A stretch of DNA of 64,000 nucleotides from Aquila chrysaetos chrysaetos (taxonomy: Eukaryota > Chordata > Aves > Accipitriformes > Accipitridae), in contig NC_044030.1 in the NCBI RefSeq assembly GCF_900496995.4, positions 1,240,001 to 1,304,000 on the forward strand, written 5' to 3'. The position numbers and the translations under genes are program-made. Of the stretch, positions 11,801 through 26,800 are shown piece after piece (within the stretch, counting starts at the first letter, position 1; every line of letters begins with the position of its first letter). Below the pieces are notes generated by a model, which ran no database searches, was not told where the DNA came from, and saw only the letters and a list, made by a program, of their open reading frames with translations.

Positions 11801-14800
11801 AGGAAATGAACATTACTTTAGCAACTGAATTAAGCCATTTTTTAAAAAACAGATTTAATTTAAAACTTTTTAGCACAAATGCACAGTTCTCCATTTGTGG
11901 TCCAGGAAACAGCAGCTGTTTATCTGTTACATGCTGCTGCCACCTTCCTCATGCTTCCCGTCTGCTTCCACAGGTATCAAGTCATTTTAAGAGAGCTATA
12001 AAAATCAGCTAGAAACTAAAGCTAGAAGCCAGAAATATGTGCTTTACCAGCTGATGTCTTTTAAGAGAGATACCACAGAACAGTCTTCTAGAACTGTATT
12101 CTAGAGCAAGTACAGAAGTATTGGCATAGTGTCTCATTAACTATAGGATAACTATAAACCATATGTATCAAAAAGATCATAGTTATGTGAGCCTACAGAA
12201 CAACATGGAAATTCACTTAGACTGGGAAGGTCTCCAGGACAGTGGATGACAAGCCTTGATATCTTGATAGAAAGAACTCACTACATTAGTCCAACTTTCT
12301 AACACTTTTCTATTTGTTTCCACAGCTGTCACTCCATTTTGTTATAAAGATGTGTAAGATCAGCTTGAAACTAAAAAGTAGGAGCCTATCAACTACAAAT
12401 AATGATAGGTTTGTATATTCAAACTGGCATCCTTAGAGATACTGTGTTCTGCAGGACCAGCTTTAGAACCTCAACATTTCACATACACATTTAGCCTAGG
12501 CAGTCATTCTTGTAAGCTTCCCTTAAGTGCTGCATTTAACAGAGTTAATTACTTCTACATTGTAGGCTTAAAGCACAAATTACCACAAAACGGAGAAGAT
12601 GTAATCTCAGTATGGAAAACTTAAGTTGATTAAATAATAAAACCACACCTGTTGCTCTCGTTTACCTCTGAAAATCTTCTCTAACCGAGCTGAGGCCTAG
12701 TGCCTGTGCAGCACGTTCCCAGGGCTGCAGCCACAGCTCCCCTTCCGGGGCGGCCCCAAACACAGGCAGCACTGGTTCCTGATAACCTGAGACACTTATG
12801 GTCCAAGCGGCTCCATGCAGCACAAAAGCGATCAGACCAAAGTTGTCCCCAGAAGCATTACATCCCTGTTTATTGGTGTAGCAATTTAAGTGTCAAACCC
12901 TGCTGAACCCAATTTGGTTTTGCCTCGAGGTGCGGCATAGATAATGAAGAGCTACCTGGGGAGCTACTAGTGTACTGCCTGTCTCTCGAGCACATGGTGC
13001 ATCTTCGACCACCAGTGCTGCTATGGCCATGTGTTCCAATACCCACAAGGTTCCAGTCAATATTCTCTCTTGAGTTATCTAGCAGATGTATTAAGTCATC
13101 TAAACAGTTGGTAAGACGGCAAGAGTTCAAGTGCTCATAGGGATAAAACCTGGCTTTGTAATAGTCAAACAGGCATACCAAAACCTAAGTCTCCTTAGGC
13201 GCTGTAGAAAATAAGCTGCAAGAAGAAATCTTGGAAGATAAAATAATAGCAGACAACTGCTTCAGTCATCTTCCTGTTGCTGAAGGTCTTTGGCTACATA
13301 AAGTCACATTTCAGACTCCTCAAATGGCATTTAGTAGTTGCTTAAGATATAATGGGAGCAAAAAGTGTTCCTTTCCACTATTTGTCAGAAGACTGAACCC
13401 TTTCCTACAGGAGTACAACCTAGTTTTTAAGGATTCACAAAATCATAATCCCTTTGTCTGTCATAAATCATAGCTAGGAAAGAAGCCACATGCCTTGAAA
13501 AAGTGCCAGTTTGTGCAAAATACAGGGGACCATCTCCCTAGCAACACAGGGTTTCACAAACATACTGTGTTGATACTCCATTCTGTATTAGACCCCAGTA
13601 AACATATAATTTAATTCAAGTTCTTCATCTGTGCCCTCAAAACTTCTTCATGAGATTGATCTCTGTCATTTTCAAAGACTGTTTCTTCCATGGCCAAAAC
13701 ACAGATACATTCCAGAAGAATCAGTCAATGGCCCATAAATGGTACTATGTGGTTCACATAACTGAGTGTGTGTATGTAGTGGTGGAAAGGACCTCAGCAA
13801 ACTATAGAGTTTGAGTACTCTAACTAGACTAAGGATGACAAAAATTTGTCAGAGATGTTATAACTCTGTCTGTGACTTGGAAAATGGTACCCCCACTTCC
13901 CAAGACATGTCTAACCTAGCAATTAGCACCTACAAAGTTCTCCTTAATATCCAAGCTAGATCTTGCTTTTTGCAAATGAAGGTTTTTTCCCCATGCTCTT
14001 CCTCTCCCCAGAAACTTCTCACTATTCCTAGAAGAAAAAACCCCACAACTCTCACTATTACAAAGTAATTCACATCTCTCAACCTTCATTTGTATATCCT
14101 TTTTTCTAAGTCTTTGTATTTTTGTTGCACCTAGATAAAGAGATTTTGCAGTTCCCCAAAAGGCCAAATGAGTTATAGAAATTGCATATGGGTTTTTTTG
14201 AAGGAAGCATAAAGCCTTTTCGAACCTAATTCTCAGTTCTTCAGCTGCAGAGAATCTTAATGCCTTTATGCAGTGAAAGCTGTTGTAACCCATTTATATT
14301 TTTATGACAGATAATGGCACCTGGAGACCACACAAGACAGAGAAAAAATACTTACTTCTTTGGAACTGAGTGCTATCTGTTAGCTTTCCACATATGGACA
14401 TAATGGGACTTTTCTGCACTCTAAAAACATTGAAAAGCTACAGCAGCATGGAGAGAAGTTAACAGAAAAGAGAGACTTCTGCTGTGTCTTACTACTTCAC
14501 GTTCTAGGTTCACACTGTAGAAAAAGTCAACCTCTCACTATAAAGCTCAGAGTGACTACATATAGCATCATTTGTAACAAGCACAATACAGAATGTTATA
14601 AACAATGAACTTCAGACCCTTACTGAAAAAAAATTACAGCCAAGTAGAGCAACAATTTCATTCTCTGTTTAATATGTTTCTAGCCACTGAACTCCTAATT
14701 TCTTTATTGATTTAGTGACTACTGCTGGCAAACACTTTCCTACAACAGAGAGAAATTCTTCACTTCTATTTGCTTAGCCTTCAATCAGAAATCTAACATC

Positions 14801-17800
14801 TCATCCAGGTACCTTCTTACTGTGTACTGAAATATCAAAACTGGGTCTGACTTGAAAAATCACATGAGGAATAAAATACTGTTCATAATAAGTAAAGTTA
14901 TAAATACATTTATATTTAAACTTTATCTCACATACCTTTTCAAGCCAATAGGGAGATGTTAAAAATGTAGAGGATCCAAAATTTTCTCCCGCATAGGGTG
15001 ATGGATATGGGTGTGGTAAATTTAGTCCCAAATAAAGAACAAACGGTTGAGTAAGGTTAATGGCTTCTTCCTTTATCCAATTTACTGCTTTATCAGTATT
15101 CCGCCAATCTGCTTCCATCACTCTGACATGCTTCCTATCACCAGTAAGATTTACCATGGGTCTCCCTTCTTGCCGGAGCAGGAAGTCAACATCCCTAGTC
15201 CAAGCTTCCACACGGTTACTGAAAATATATACACAAGATACATACTCAGTGGAAAATGTTTTCTTCACTTTTCCTCCAAGTCAAAAGAATTCCTGAACAA
15301 CTTCCGCTATACTTGTAGCTGCAATCTATTTGTAATTTCTACATAAAGGAAAACTGTTATTCAATTGATCAATAGCTATTGTGCATCTATTTTATACTCA
15401 AAGGTTTAACCACTTTTTTCTGCTTCTGAATCTTCTTTCTTGTTTATTATAACTTCATATCAGAATGGTTCTTCTCACATCTACAAAATAGTATTTAGAA
15501 GTAGCATGTCCATCTTATTGACACTGCATGGATTCTGGCATGGATTCACATACTATTTATGTGGTAAAGAGGGCCTTAGATTTTTGTTATTTGAAAAAGG
15601 CCGATGGGAAATAAGTTGCCTGGAGAGGCTGCCTTTAGAAGCAATGTTCTGGTTTTGGATTGTACTATTACAACATTTTAAAACACTCTCACCTGGGACA
15701 AAAATCTGTAAGAGTGATTTATCTTGTACAATTGCTTTTAACATAGTTGATAAATGCTATCAAGGAAAGGGAATAACAGAGGAGAAGGGTATAGAGAAAG
15801 CAAGAAGGGGAAGAAAAAGGCAACACTTTAATGACAAAATATTTTTGGAACAGATTTTCTAATATCATAACAATTGTTGCCTCTCTAAAACACTGAGAAA
15901 TCTGACCTGCAGTTTCTCTGCCAGAGTGAATGACACCACAACTGCCATAAGCAAGGTTTGGGAGGAAACAGCCCATTTAAGACCTTGACTAATCTTCATT
16001 TTGTTCATGGCAATTTCAATATAACCAAAGAAATTATAAAAGAAAATATGAAACTGCTCAAGGTTTGATCACGTACTTTCATCAAAACACAGCATTATTA
16101 TTGTTTAAAGAGCATCTAACCAGTTTTGTCCCCATAGGAATTTCACCATTGCACTTTTAACCTCCAGAAAAACTATTCAGAATTATCTGTAACAACAATT
16201 TTGTTTATTGTTTCAAATTCTTGTTTAGACTCACACTTTCAAGGTAAACAGGCTGAAACAAATTACTTAGAAGAAATTAAGGTAGCATGTTTCATAAACA
16301 TTAGAATGAAATGATGGTAAAGGGGTGTGTGTAGGGGTGTGTGTGTGGGGGTGTCAAATTGCATCTAATGTCATAATACTGACTTATACAGAAAAAATTA
16401 TTATGTAGGCCATAGGCCAGTCTGACTACCCAATCAGATTGAAGTCACGATCGAGTTAAAAAAAAACAAAAACCAACCCCCCAAAACTCAAACAAAAAAA
16501 ACCCCAAATCCCATTTCAGACCCTTTCCACATTCTGGAGCAACAATGGAGATGTTTTGACACATCCAGGAGGAAAACTAATCCTCAGGCAGAAGAGGAGA
16601 AACAGATATGCTGAAATAATCTTCAGAAAGCCAGGTGGAAAGTTGAAAAAGGGGGCAATACTAGATTCAAATCTGGAATTTAAAAGGAAAGAGCAAGGAC
16701 TTGACGTATGTATAAAAGCTTCAGAAATTAATTCCAATTTTCAACACTTTCAATGCGAATGGAAGGGGACCCTATCTCCTTTGCCAGCAGATAGTACTCC
16801 AGCAATTGTAACAAACACACAATGGAAAAAAAGCTGATAAATGAAGGATGGGAATACAACAATGCAACATAGAAGATAAAGCTTAATGAACTACCATCAT
16901 TATTAGCCCAAGTGAAAGTAATTACATGACAGTCAGTAGCTACATCTATTTTAAACTTTAAGTGAAGACAGCCACCAACATTCAAAAGGACATATGGCAG
17001 TCTTTTTGACAGGAAGCAGAGGCTTAATGTATTCAATAGTCCAGAGGCTGAAGATGCAGCTCTTTCTCTCTGCTAATATGTATTTCTTTGTATGCACTTC
17101 CTAGAAGTCCCCTTCTCAAATACCATTAATTCACAGCTATGAATAATTATGAGTAAGTCACATTCAAATTGATACTTAGTAGATTTCACTATGTATTTGT
17201 ATTTTAAGATACATAAACTTCCACAGTTCCAGAGATGAGTTGTGTTAGCAATGCACTATTTGCAATAGGTTAGGACAAAGCAGAATCAATTTCTGTCACA
17301 CATCTTAAATGTTGCAGCAGAAAAGTTAACAATTCTTTTTTTATTAGGTAAATATGGGATCAGGGAACAGAGGTGGTTTTGTTGTTTAAAGAAACAACAT
17401 ACGTGCTTAAGAAAAGTTTCTAAAGAGATAATACTGCCTGCTAAATCTTGCGTGAGCTGAACTTTTCTATATCCCTTCACTAGTCTCCTCTTTTACAAGA
17501 AATTAAAACAGCAGGACATTTTAATTATTTCCACAATGAACAGGAACCTTTGTTATAACTCTTCTACACTATAGATTACTTAATTGGCTACTTAGGGTTT
17601 TTAAATGTCTACACAGAAGCCATGCCAGGAACGAGATGTGCTTTTTTCTTTGACTGAAGAATTGCATTTGCAGTTTTCATTTTTTTGAATTAAAAACTGT
17701 GTAAACTGCCATTTTCAAATTCCTCTTGTGTAGGCATGGAAAGGCTGACTATGTGTTTATTTTCATTTATTCTCAACCCCTACCCACACTTACTCAAATA

Positions 17801-20800
17801 ACAGTAAGGGTTTGATCCTGTTAAGTACAGATCTCAAACTCCCAGTGAAGGGAGAGTTAGAACAAATGTATCAAAAATCTGCAGCAGTTGGAAATGTAGG
17901 ATAAAAGCCTAGGACAAAAGACAATTAAAGACTGTAACACCATAGACTTCACAGTATTTTTCTGTTATCTTGGAAGTGCCTAAGAATTCAGCCTCATGGG
18001 ACCAAGAGCTATGCAAACATGATGTGATTATATAATTTCTGTTTGTGAGACTCGAACCCTGTCACTAAAGTAGATGAATCTATACATGGCAGAACAAGAA
18101 AAATCAGAGTACATGACTGTAACTCTACTGACACTGGTGCTGCTACAGTTTTGCAAAACCCTGAATTGTCTTAATTTATTTCTCACCTGTGGAGACTTGT
18201 AACAATATTCAGAATGGTATCGATAGAACCATTCAAATGTGACAGGACCAGACAAAATAAGTATGAAAGGAAGGTTAAAGTAATGGCGTGCATTGACAGC
18301 AGGAAATATGAATGACATCAGCAGAACAGGTCAGTACCGAAGAAGGGGCTGTCAGTGTTTAGATCACCGTACAGATGACTTGTCAGCAGCATCCTGATAG
18401 CAGGATGGCAACCAGGTCCTTGTGCACTCTGTGTGCCATTCCTCTTCCTGTTAGTCCAACAGAAGAACAGAATACAGTAAGACAGCCACAATAAGGAAAC
18501 AAAAAGGCTATTTGCCTAATGTTCCTGAAGACTGAAGTAAGCAAGATTTCAAGGCAAAGTATCACACTATAGCAACTTTTCACTCCTAAAGATTGTAAAA
18601 CACCTATGCAAAATGCCATTTCATCACTGCCAGTGAACAGAAATATAGGGAAGACCTCATCAGATAACATCCCTTGCCCTATCACATGCCAGCAAACCTG
18701 TTCAGACTACTTGAACATGAATCTTAGTGAGTATGGTTGTGGGTATGAAATTGTGAGTTGGCAGAGTTTACCAACTTAGAAAGTTAAGCAACATAAAAAT
18801 TATGTTCTTCTTCCATATAGTCTCATGTTAAGGTTTTCTTTGCATTAATTCCTACACAATAACATTTATTTGAGAACTAAGGGCCACCTGTTTGTTCAGC
18901 TTTGCACTCTCCATGTGAAGGCCTTTGTACAGAAGCCAGAATTCACCTACGGTCTTCAGCTCAGGCAAATGAAAGCAAGGCTTCTGTTATCCAGACATTT
19001 ATAAGCAACGAACCTTTTTTTCAGTGCCACCTTTGTGTTCCAGTTAACATAGGAACAGCCAGGAACTTCTGGAATTACTTAGAGCTGCTCTTCTTTAAAC
19101 CTGGAGTGACTTCAGATTACAGATAAAACAGTTTCAATATTATAAAACATTTCTTCTATCTCAGTGAAGGGCAGGGTAAGTGCATATTATATACTATTTA
19201 GACAATGCCGAATTTTCTCTGCACAGAAGCGATTCAGAAGAAAAGTGTAAGGGTCTGTATAATACTGCAGGTAGTTTTTATTTCTCAGAGTAATTTTAAT
19301 TTACTGAAAATCTATTCTAAAAATGCTTAAGAATGATGCACACACAGAATCATTTCTGTCTTGCTTCATTACATAGAACAAAATCTCTTTTTAAAGAATG
19401 GTCTGTTACTGGCATTTTACAGTATGCTGTTAACACTATGCTCTTTTGAAAAGTGTGAATGCCTGAGGCAGTCACAACAAACCATGTCTACACTACAATA
19501 ATACAAACATCTGTAAGCATTCATCTTAATGTTCAGTTGTTTCTTGCCAGAGAGGAAATTTTCCCAACATTTATATAAGCAAGCACAAAGAATCAGAATA
19601 ATACTACAGCCGATGACTTTTTAGTATGTTGTACAAGTAATTGTCTCTTACTGGGAAAAAAAAAAAAGTTTTAAGAATAAGGCAGAATAATGCAGCCTTC
19701 AGAAAAAAAAAAATTCAAAGCATAAGACCAGAGGTTGAACACCAATCTGTTCATAGTTAGAAGCTAAGTTACTGAGAAGAGCTGCAGAGAGAGACAAGAG
19801 AGAAGCATCAGTAGTACACAAATATGTACACTGTCTGGTAAAGTTAAGTAAACATGAAGTTTTTGCTGTAAGTCTGTATTTGAATAATCTTTTACTTCCA
19901 ATGTAGAACTGGTATACGAAAGAATGGAAAAAAGCTTTCTTTTCTTTTTTGACAGTCTTAAACTGGAGAGGAAATTATTGCTTTGGCCAGATTCTGAAGT
20001 GGATACTATTTATAAAGTATTCCGTAGATAAAAAGCAGTGTGTATGTGTCACGTAATATTAACTACTAACATGACCTTTCAACTTGATTGCTCCTTTCAG
20101 TGAGGGAAGTGAGGACATTTTAAGTGACTCTAACCTCAAATAAAATATTATTTGAGTTTGAGTATTTGAGTTTGAGTATTATTTGACTCAAATAAAAAGC
20201 TACTCTTTATTATTATTATTTCAACAACAGACATCATTATTAATCAGTGCATCTTCATAAAAACTACACAGAAGGAAGACACCGTATTTTGTCCCAACTG
20301 TCCAGATGCATTATGCTTATTATTTTTTGAACATAATCCAATTCATCTCTAAATGTTTAAGTATTTTTTATAAATTGCTGTAATTCTAGTCACATTTTTA
20401 AGAAAGCTTTACAGCACAGGAAGTACAGCTGCATTGGGTTTGTGTGGCAAGGTTTTGGTAGCATGGGGGCGACAGTGGTGGCTTCCTTGAGAAGCTGCTA
20501 GAAGCTTCCCCCATGTCCAGTGGAGCCAACGCCAGCCAGCTCCAAGACGGACCCACGGCTGGCCAAGGCCAAGCCCACCAGTGACAGTGGTAGTGCCTCT
20601 GGGATAACAGATTTAAGAAGGGGGGAAAAAAAGCTGGGCAACAGCAACTTCAGCCAGAGAGAGGAGTGAGAATATGTAAGAGAAACAGCTGAGTGAGAAT
20701 ATATAAGAGAAACAGCCCGGCAGACCCAAGGTCAGTGAAGGAGGGGGAGGAGATGCTCGAGGCACCGGAGCAGAGCTTCCCCTGCAGCCCGTGAGGAAGA

Positions 20801-23800
20801 CCATGGTGAGGCAGGCTGTCCCCCTGCAGCCCAGGGAGGTCCACGGTGGAGCAGATATCCACCTGCAGCCCACGGAGGACCCCACGCCAGAGCAGGGGAA
20901 GAGTGAGGAGTCCTCCCCCTGAGAAGGAAGGAGAGGCAGAGACAAGGCATGATGAACTGACCCCAATCCCCATTCCCCGTCCCCCTGTGCTGCTGAGTGG
21001 GAGGAGGTGGAGGAAATCGGGAGTGGAGTTGAACCCAGGAAGAGAGGGGTGGGGGGAAGGTGTTTTAAGATTTGGTTTTATTTCTCATTACCCTACTCTG
21101 ATTTGATCAGTAATAAATTAAATTAATTTTCCCCAAGTTGAGTCTGTTCTGCCTGTGAGGGTAATGGGTGAGTGATCTCTCCCTGTCCTTATCTTGACCC
21201 AAGAGCCTTTTGTTGTATTTTCTCTCCCCTGTCCAGCTGAGGGGGAGAATGATAGAGCAGCTTTGGTGGGACCCTGGCATCCCACTGGGGTCAACCCACC
21301 ATAACAGCAAAAGTCTGTGAAAACATACGCCTTCAAAAAAACCCAAACACCTCACGTTTTGTGATGGTAGATTTAATATTCAAGTATTATCAAATATGTT
21401 TCTTTGTTCTGCCTTTCCTACACTGCTAGTATAATGAAGCCTGGAAGTCTCAAGGCAAGGCAAAAATGGTTTATGAATTTCACTTAGGGAGCAATACCAA
21501 TGATGAAAAATAATCTTCATTCATGTCGGGCAAAATCAGTCTTGATATTCACCTTCCAGCTACAGGTAAAAGCCAAAAGTGCATATGTGTGGGATACCCT
21601 TGCTTCTGCAGAAAGTTGCAGGACAGACCCCTACTAGGCTCCTAACACAATTTCTTTCAAATTAAAGCTACTACCATTTCAGTCAGAGACAGAAACCATT
21701 TGCCAGACCATTACATGATTAATTCACTCCCGTCCATTTCACAGCAGGAAAATCTGATTACCTTACTGAATGATGTCCAGAAGTATAGTCCAATTTCCCA
21801 TACTTTTGTGTGTGGTAGCCATGCTTCTGCATGAGATCCATCCACGTTACATAATCTGGATCTAGACCTTTGAAGTTATTCCAAGACTCTGTTAAATGAG
21901 TGAAAAGACCACTCCACATAGCTGGGTGGGGAAAAAAAAAAAAAAAAAAAAAAAAGAGAGAGATACGGTTTTTGACAAGTAAATGGTATTTCCTGTCTAA
22001 AGTTGAATATACTTCAGAAGGGATCAATCTTCTCATTATTTTAGAGGTAAAAAAATCCACTTTGTGATCCAACAGAGCAGGGAATGCAAGGTATTACTCT
22101 TCCAAATCTTATTTTCATCATCGATACATTTATAACACATAATAATAACATTTATTAAAATAATCCCCAAAATCGCAGGAGAAGGTCCCATCTTTCCAGG
22201 TGCTGTGCAATCATTAAATCAAGGTTTTCTGCAGATCAGGAAATGTTCTTTTTGATTGCAGAAGGAAAATGCCATGGTAATACAGATGCTGATGAAGCAG
22301 TCATGTATTTACATGTGTTCCAGAGTATTATCTCCCCTTACTTGTTATATTTTAATGTGAATTTAAAGTGAAGTATGTTTGTGGAGGGAATTAGAGTATA
22401 TCATTTTTATAAATACTATATGCCCTCAGTTTTATCCTTTTTAGGTAATCTACTTCACCACCAGCTGTAGAAACGAAGTGATATTATTAAAGAAGAGGCC
22501 AAGAAGAAATGAAACCAAGGGAAGACTTGCAAAGGAACTATAAAGAAAGTTTTTATTAGCTAATTACTATGTTTCTTTGCAGCTTGTCGAGAATTGTTCA
22601 GTCTTCCCAATGCGAATTTAAAGTCAAAGGGAGTCCTAAAACGAAATTAAGCTGTTCTATAAGCAATGGAAATACCCTATAAGCACAGTGTGTCGACCCC
22701 AACCCCATACCATGGCAATACTCCCATTTTCCCCACCCAAAGTCCTCCTTCCCACCATCTCTTCTAGTATCGTCCCTGACACCTCCACAATAGATGTACC
22801 CTCAGTTCCTTGCAGGTCTCCAAGCTACTGGCTAAACAAGAGGTGTCCCACTGGTTCAGAGCTGCACTTGTGATGACTGACCAGTGGTCATGATGGTGTT
22901 GACGGACCACCTAACACGCTAAACAGAATTGATGAATTGTTGAATTCATCATGCAGCCTCTTCTTCACCAGGAACACTATCTGCTATTTTCACAAAAATT
23001 CTTAAAATTAAATAACCTAACACAAGGTTATCGATCTCAGCAACAAAGACTGGCTGAAAGACTCAAAAATCAAGAAGAAAACAAGACTGACGGCATGTCC
23101 ATGTAATCTCACTTAAAACGTGACCTTGAGAAACAGAAAAGGGGACTAGGTTATCGATAAACGGAATACTAAACACTAACACTAAATTTGACAGTCTGTG
23201 TCTGCTGCAGTCAGTTCAGGTTGCTTCTTCCAATGTATGCTTGAAAGAAAGGGGCATCTCCCTTTCAGCTATAGATGAAATTTCATTTACATCACCTCTG
23301 GAGGGTCTTTGCAACAATTGAAAAGGCTAGAAATGTTTTAAGATGCAACCTTTGATTCAAGACTATAGCTTCGTTCTAACTTCCCAGCAAATTCTGCATG
23401 TGTGAAATTGAACACAGGACAATGATTGCAGCAAGTAAAGAAAAATACTGCAGTATTCAATTAAAGCTATTTAAGGATACATTATGTATTTAACAGAGTG
23501 TTTGGAATAAATGTCATCAGAAGGCAATGCTAACAGGCACTGATTTATTCAGCTGTTATTATTTAATATTTTTTCCTGAGAACAGGAAAGATATTTATTA
23601 ATTTTGTATTGGGAAGGGAGAGTAGTTCTGAATGCAGCTTCAGCACTGCAGCAGACAAACTGACAATTTCTCTACAAATCCTGAAGATTTTTGAAAAATA
23701 CTGAAGCTTCAGTGGAGTTTGCAAAAGGATTTGGGAGCTCATACACAGCTGGAAAAAGGAGAACAAAAAAAAAATTACAGAAGAAGCATAAGCAACAGAA

Positions 23801-26800
23801 AAGAGAAACTGATCAAACATGAGAATACTGTATAAATTCAGATACAAACTAAAAAAATGGGTTTTATTGAAAAACAAAACAAATCCCCCCAAATTAAATC
23901 CTTTCAAATTTCCCATCATTACCACATATTTAAATTGACATGTGCAAGTATTTATCTGATGTTTTACTTGGTCTTACCTGCACGCGAAGGACAACAAATT
24001 GGAGAATTGGTATAGGCATTGAGAAAGACAGTGCCATATCTTTTCATAAAATTTATGAAAGGCAAATCCACGGTCTGATTTCCTGGATAAAATGTCAAGC
24101 GTCCATCCTGCAATCAAACAGAGAAAACCAGTATATAAACAGCATTAACCCGAACTATTAGCTGCATTAATTCACAGATTTGTTACTTTGAACTTGTATT
24201 ACTCAAATGTTGCCAATTCTATTCAGGCATGGAAAATAAAGTGTTGAGAAGCTTTAATTAGGTCAATATAAAATGGATTACTTATGAAAAAGTGTAATGT
24301 AAAAGATAACTGGACTTCTTCATAGTAAAATTACTTCCTTTCTACCCCTGTACATATTCTAATCTCCAAATTTTGCAGGAGTAGGGTCCCACCATGAGGC
24401 ATTCAACAGGGGTAGGTATGGTGAATGATGAAAAGGAGTCAGTCTGAATCCCGGTGCAGATGTGTGCACTGGTACGCATTTCTGTGAAACAAGAACTGAT
24501 CTCTCATGCTTTTCCTCCTTTTAACGGTTCATCCACACCACATTTCTGTGAAACTTATTTTAAACTATGGACTGGAAAAGTGATCAGCAAGCTGAAGGAA
24601 GGCTATTCTCCCACTGAAATGCCATCTCCAATGGTTCCCTTTTGATACTTTATTGATCCTTCATTTTATCTATTTCTTTAGCTAGAGTTTTTAACCAGTA
24701 ATTTAAAAAAGACCCAAAATTTTGAATCGGTACTTTTACTGTACAAAATTATGATGATGTGAAACCAGGTTTCATGTACACTGCCCTGTTTCAGGTCACT
24801 GTCTTTTCCTGTCACTTTTATGTCTTTCCTTGGTTCAGTAAGATGTCTCAACTCAGCCCCAGGCTTACTGGTCAGCTCTTTGATGAAGACTGTTGACATT
24901 GAATCTGCACAGTTTTAACAGATCTTCCAATCAGAGACATTACTCAGATGCCTACATCTAAGTAGCCCTCCTCTAGACTTGTGACAGAAGCAGAAACACC
25001 TTAAAGGATGGGTAGCTTAGAAGTTGTGTTTTGCACAGCATTAGTTTGCAAGAGCATGTAAGCAGGCAGACAAGAAGGCCAGAAGAGTGCACTGAAGTCC
25101 AGTTACAAATTCACCAGCTACTGGCTCATTTGTTCCAAAGACAATGTACAAATTACCACATCAGCCTCTGCACAATAAATGCCAGTGTGCAAATTCTTAC
25201 CGCTAATCCATATATGGGCAATAGACCATCCTACCAAGTTACTTTATATTATTTTTATTAAGTGAGAATAGTTCCTACATGAGAAACCACAAGAGAAACC
25301 ACAGCAAAACAGCTGGTATGCGATTGCTTCTAACCCTGCAGTAACTTCTTTGTGTCCACACGCACCCTACCAGCATCAGCAGACTACAAGAAATGCTCTC
25401 CACGTCACACATTGAGCAAGCCTCATTTGGCACAGGGGGTTCTGGGTGTCTGCTGAAGCTAACAGTCATCATTACATGACATTAAGTACAAAATGGCACT
25501 GTGGCTTTTACTGTAATTTTTTTGTTATGTGGGAAATCTTGAAAACGATTATTTAGTGAGATACTACCTCTTCAGCAGAAAATATTCAATGAACGACCAC
25601 TTTGCTCCTGCTGAATCATAACCAAAAATCAGCAGATATGACCAATGGTGAATCACTGGAGTTTTATTCAACTAATAAAAACTCCATGACTGCTTCAGAT
25701 GGAGACCTCTGATCATCTACTTCAAAATGTGAACAACATGTACAGTCTCAAGGGATGCAGGACCAAGGCCTTACCTTCTGTAAAATTTCACCTTTAATTA
25801 ATAGTACATTTGAAACAGGTACAAACACTTATCAGACGTCTGAGTCACAGTGAAAACTCCCAAGGATAACAGATAACGCTATTAGTTTAGAACAACACAG
25901 GTAGATGGATGCATGAGTTCGGAGAACTGCTAGCCTCTACAGTTTTTAATTAAGAAAATCCATTTTTCTTGAAAGACTGTATTTGTTTCAAAAATAACTG
26001 TTTGAAACAAACACTGTATTTAACATAATATTCTCCTGTATGAAACATTAGATGAGCTTACATGGAAAGAACAATAGCTTCCTTCTGTCTTCAGCTTTTC
26101 AAGAATACAGATCAGGCAATGTAAGACCCCCTATCAATTTCCTACTATGCTGTTTCTGCACATTAGCAGATATGTTTCCAAATTTTCACATTAGTTTTAC
26201 TAGTTGAATTTTCTGGAGTAATTTGTGAGAGGACAAAAAAAAACCCAACATCAAAAATAAGTGAGAGCAAACCTGAAGAATTTACAGTCTGTGTTACTAC
26301 TGCTTCCATTACACGATTCCCCAGGGGCAGGCACTAATCGTCCAAGTGAGAATTTACAAAGAATACTACACATAATCAGATTTTGCAGGGTTTCAGAAAG
26401 AACCCAGAAAACAGAGGTAAGCAGAGCATAATTTTGCTCCACAGCAGGAAATAATTCTTACAAATTACTGAAATATTTTAAGATTACAATTATTCTGTCA
26501 TTGTTTAAAGTATTTTAAACATGAGCACTTCATTACCTCACTAAGCCACCCAGCCATTGTTCATATACTAAGTCCACAGTCAGAGACGAACGTCATTTTC
26601 TTCACTCTAATTAGAGTTTAAGCCAGGGGCGGCATGCAGAAGAAAACAATTACCTCCATTTGTTTCCTGGCAGAAAATGCTATTGGATAACATGGCACTG
26701 TAGAAAGAATAACTTCATTTGGCACCAGTACAGCTAACTGTGGCATCCCAGCACCACACCGCAGTGGACAACTACACAGTAGACCAGGCCACTGGAGGTC

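Larger units (their letters stand above)
10197..14935 (-). other. ARSK introns 5 and 4 (with exon 5 between)
   Basis: Intron 5 is 10197-11617 and intron 4 is 11790-14935. Nothing is recognised except a GC-richer island at about 12690-13185 in intron 4, listed separately. Intron 4 otherwise has no repeat family I can name. Confidence 0.55.
15219..21761 (-). other. ARSK intron 3 (6.5 kb)
   Basis: This is the largest ARSK intron. It holds a solo LTR at 20430-21303. It also has a GT-rich stretch near 16321-16355, an A/C-rich stretch near 16457-16505 and a small inverted repeat at 20135-20156. No other gene or RNA is recognised. Confidence 0.6.

Noticed and set aside
20613-20973. Minus-strand frames of about 107-117 codons
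   Set aside because: They are inside the LTR at 20430-21303 and non-coding.
21762-21772. ARSK exon 3 ending at the first donor (gtaagg)
   Set aside because: It would put TAA in frame at the start of exon 4. The second donor gives GHHSVSNRVEAW, which matches the sulfatase K family.
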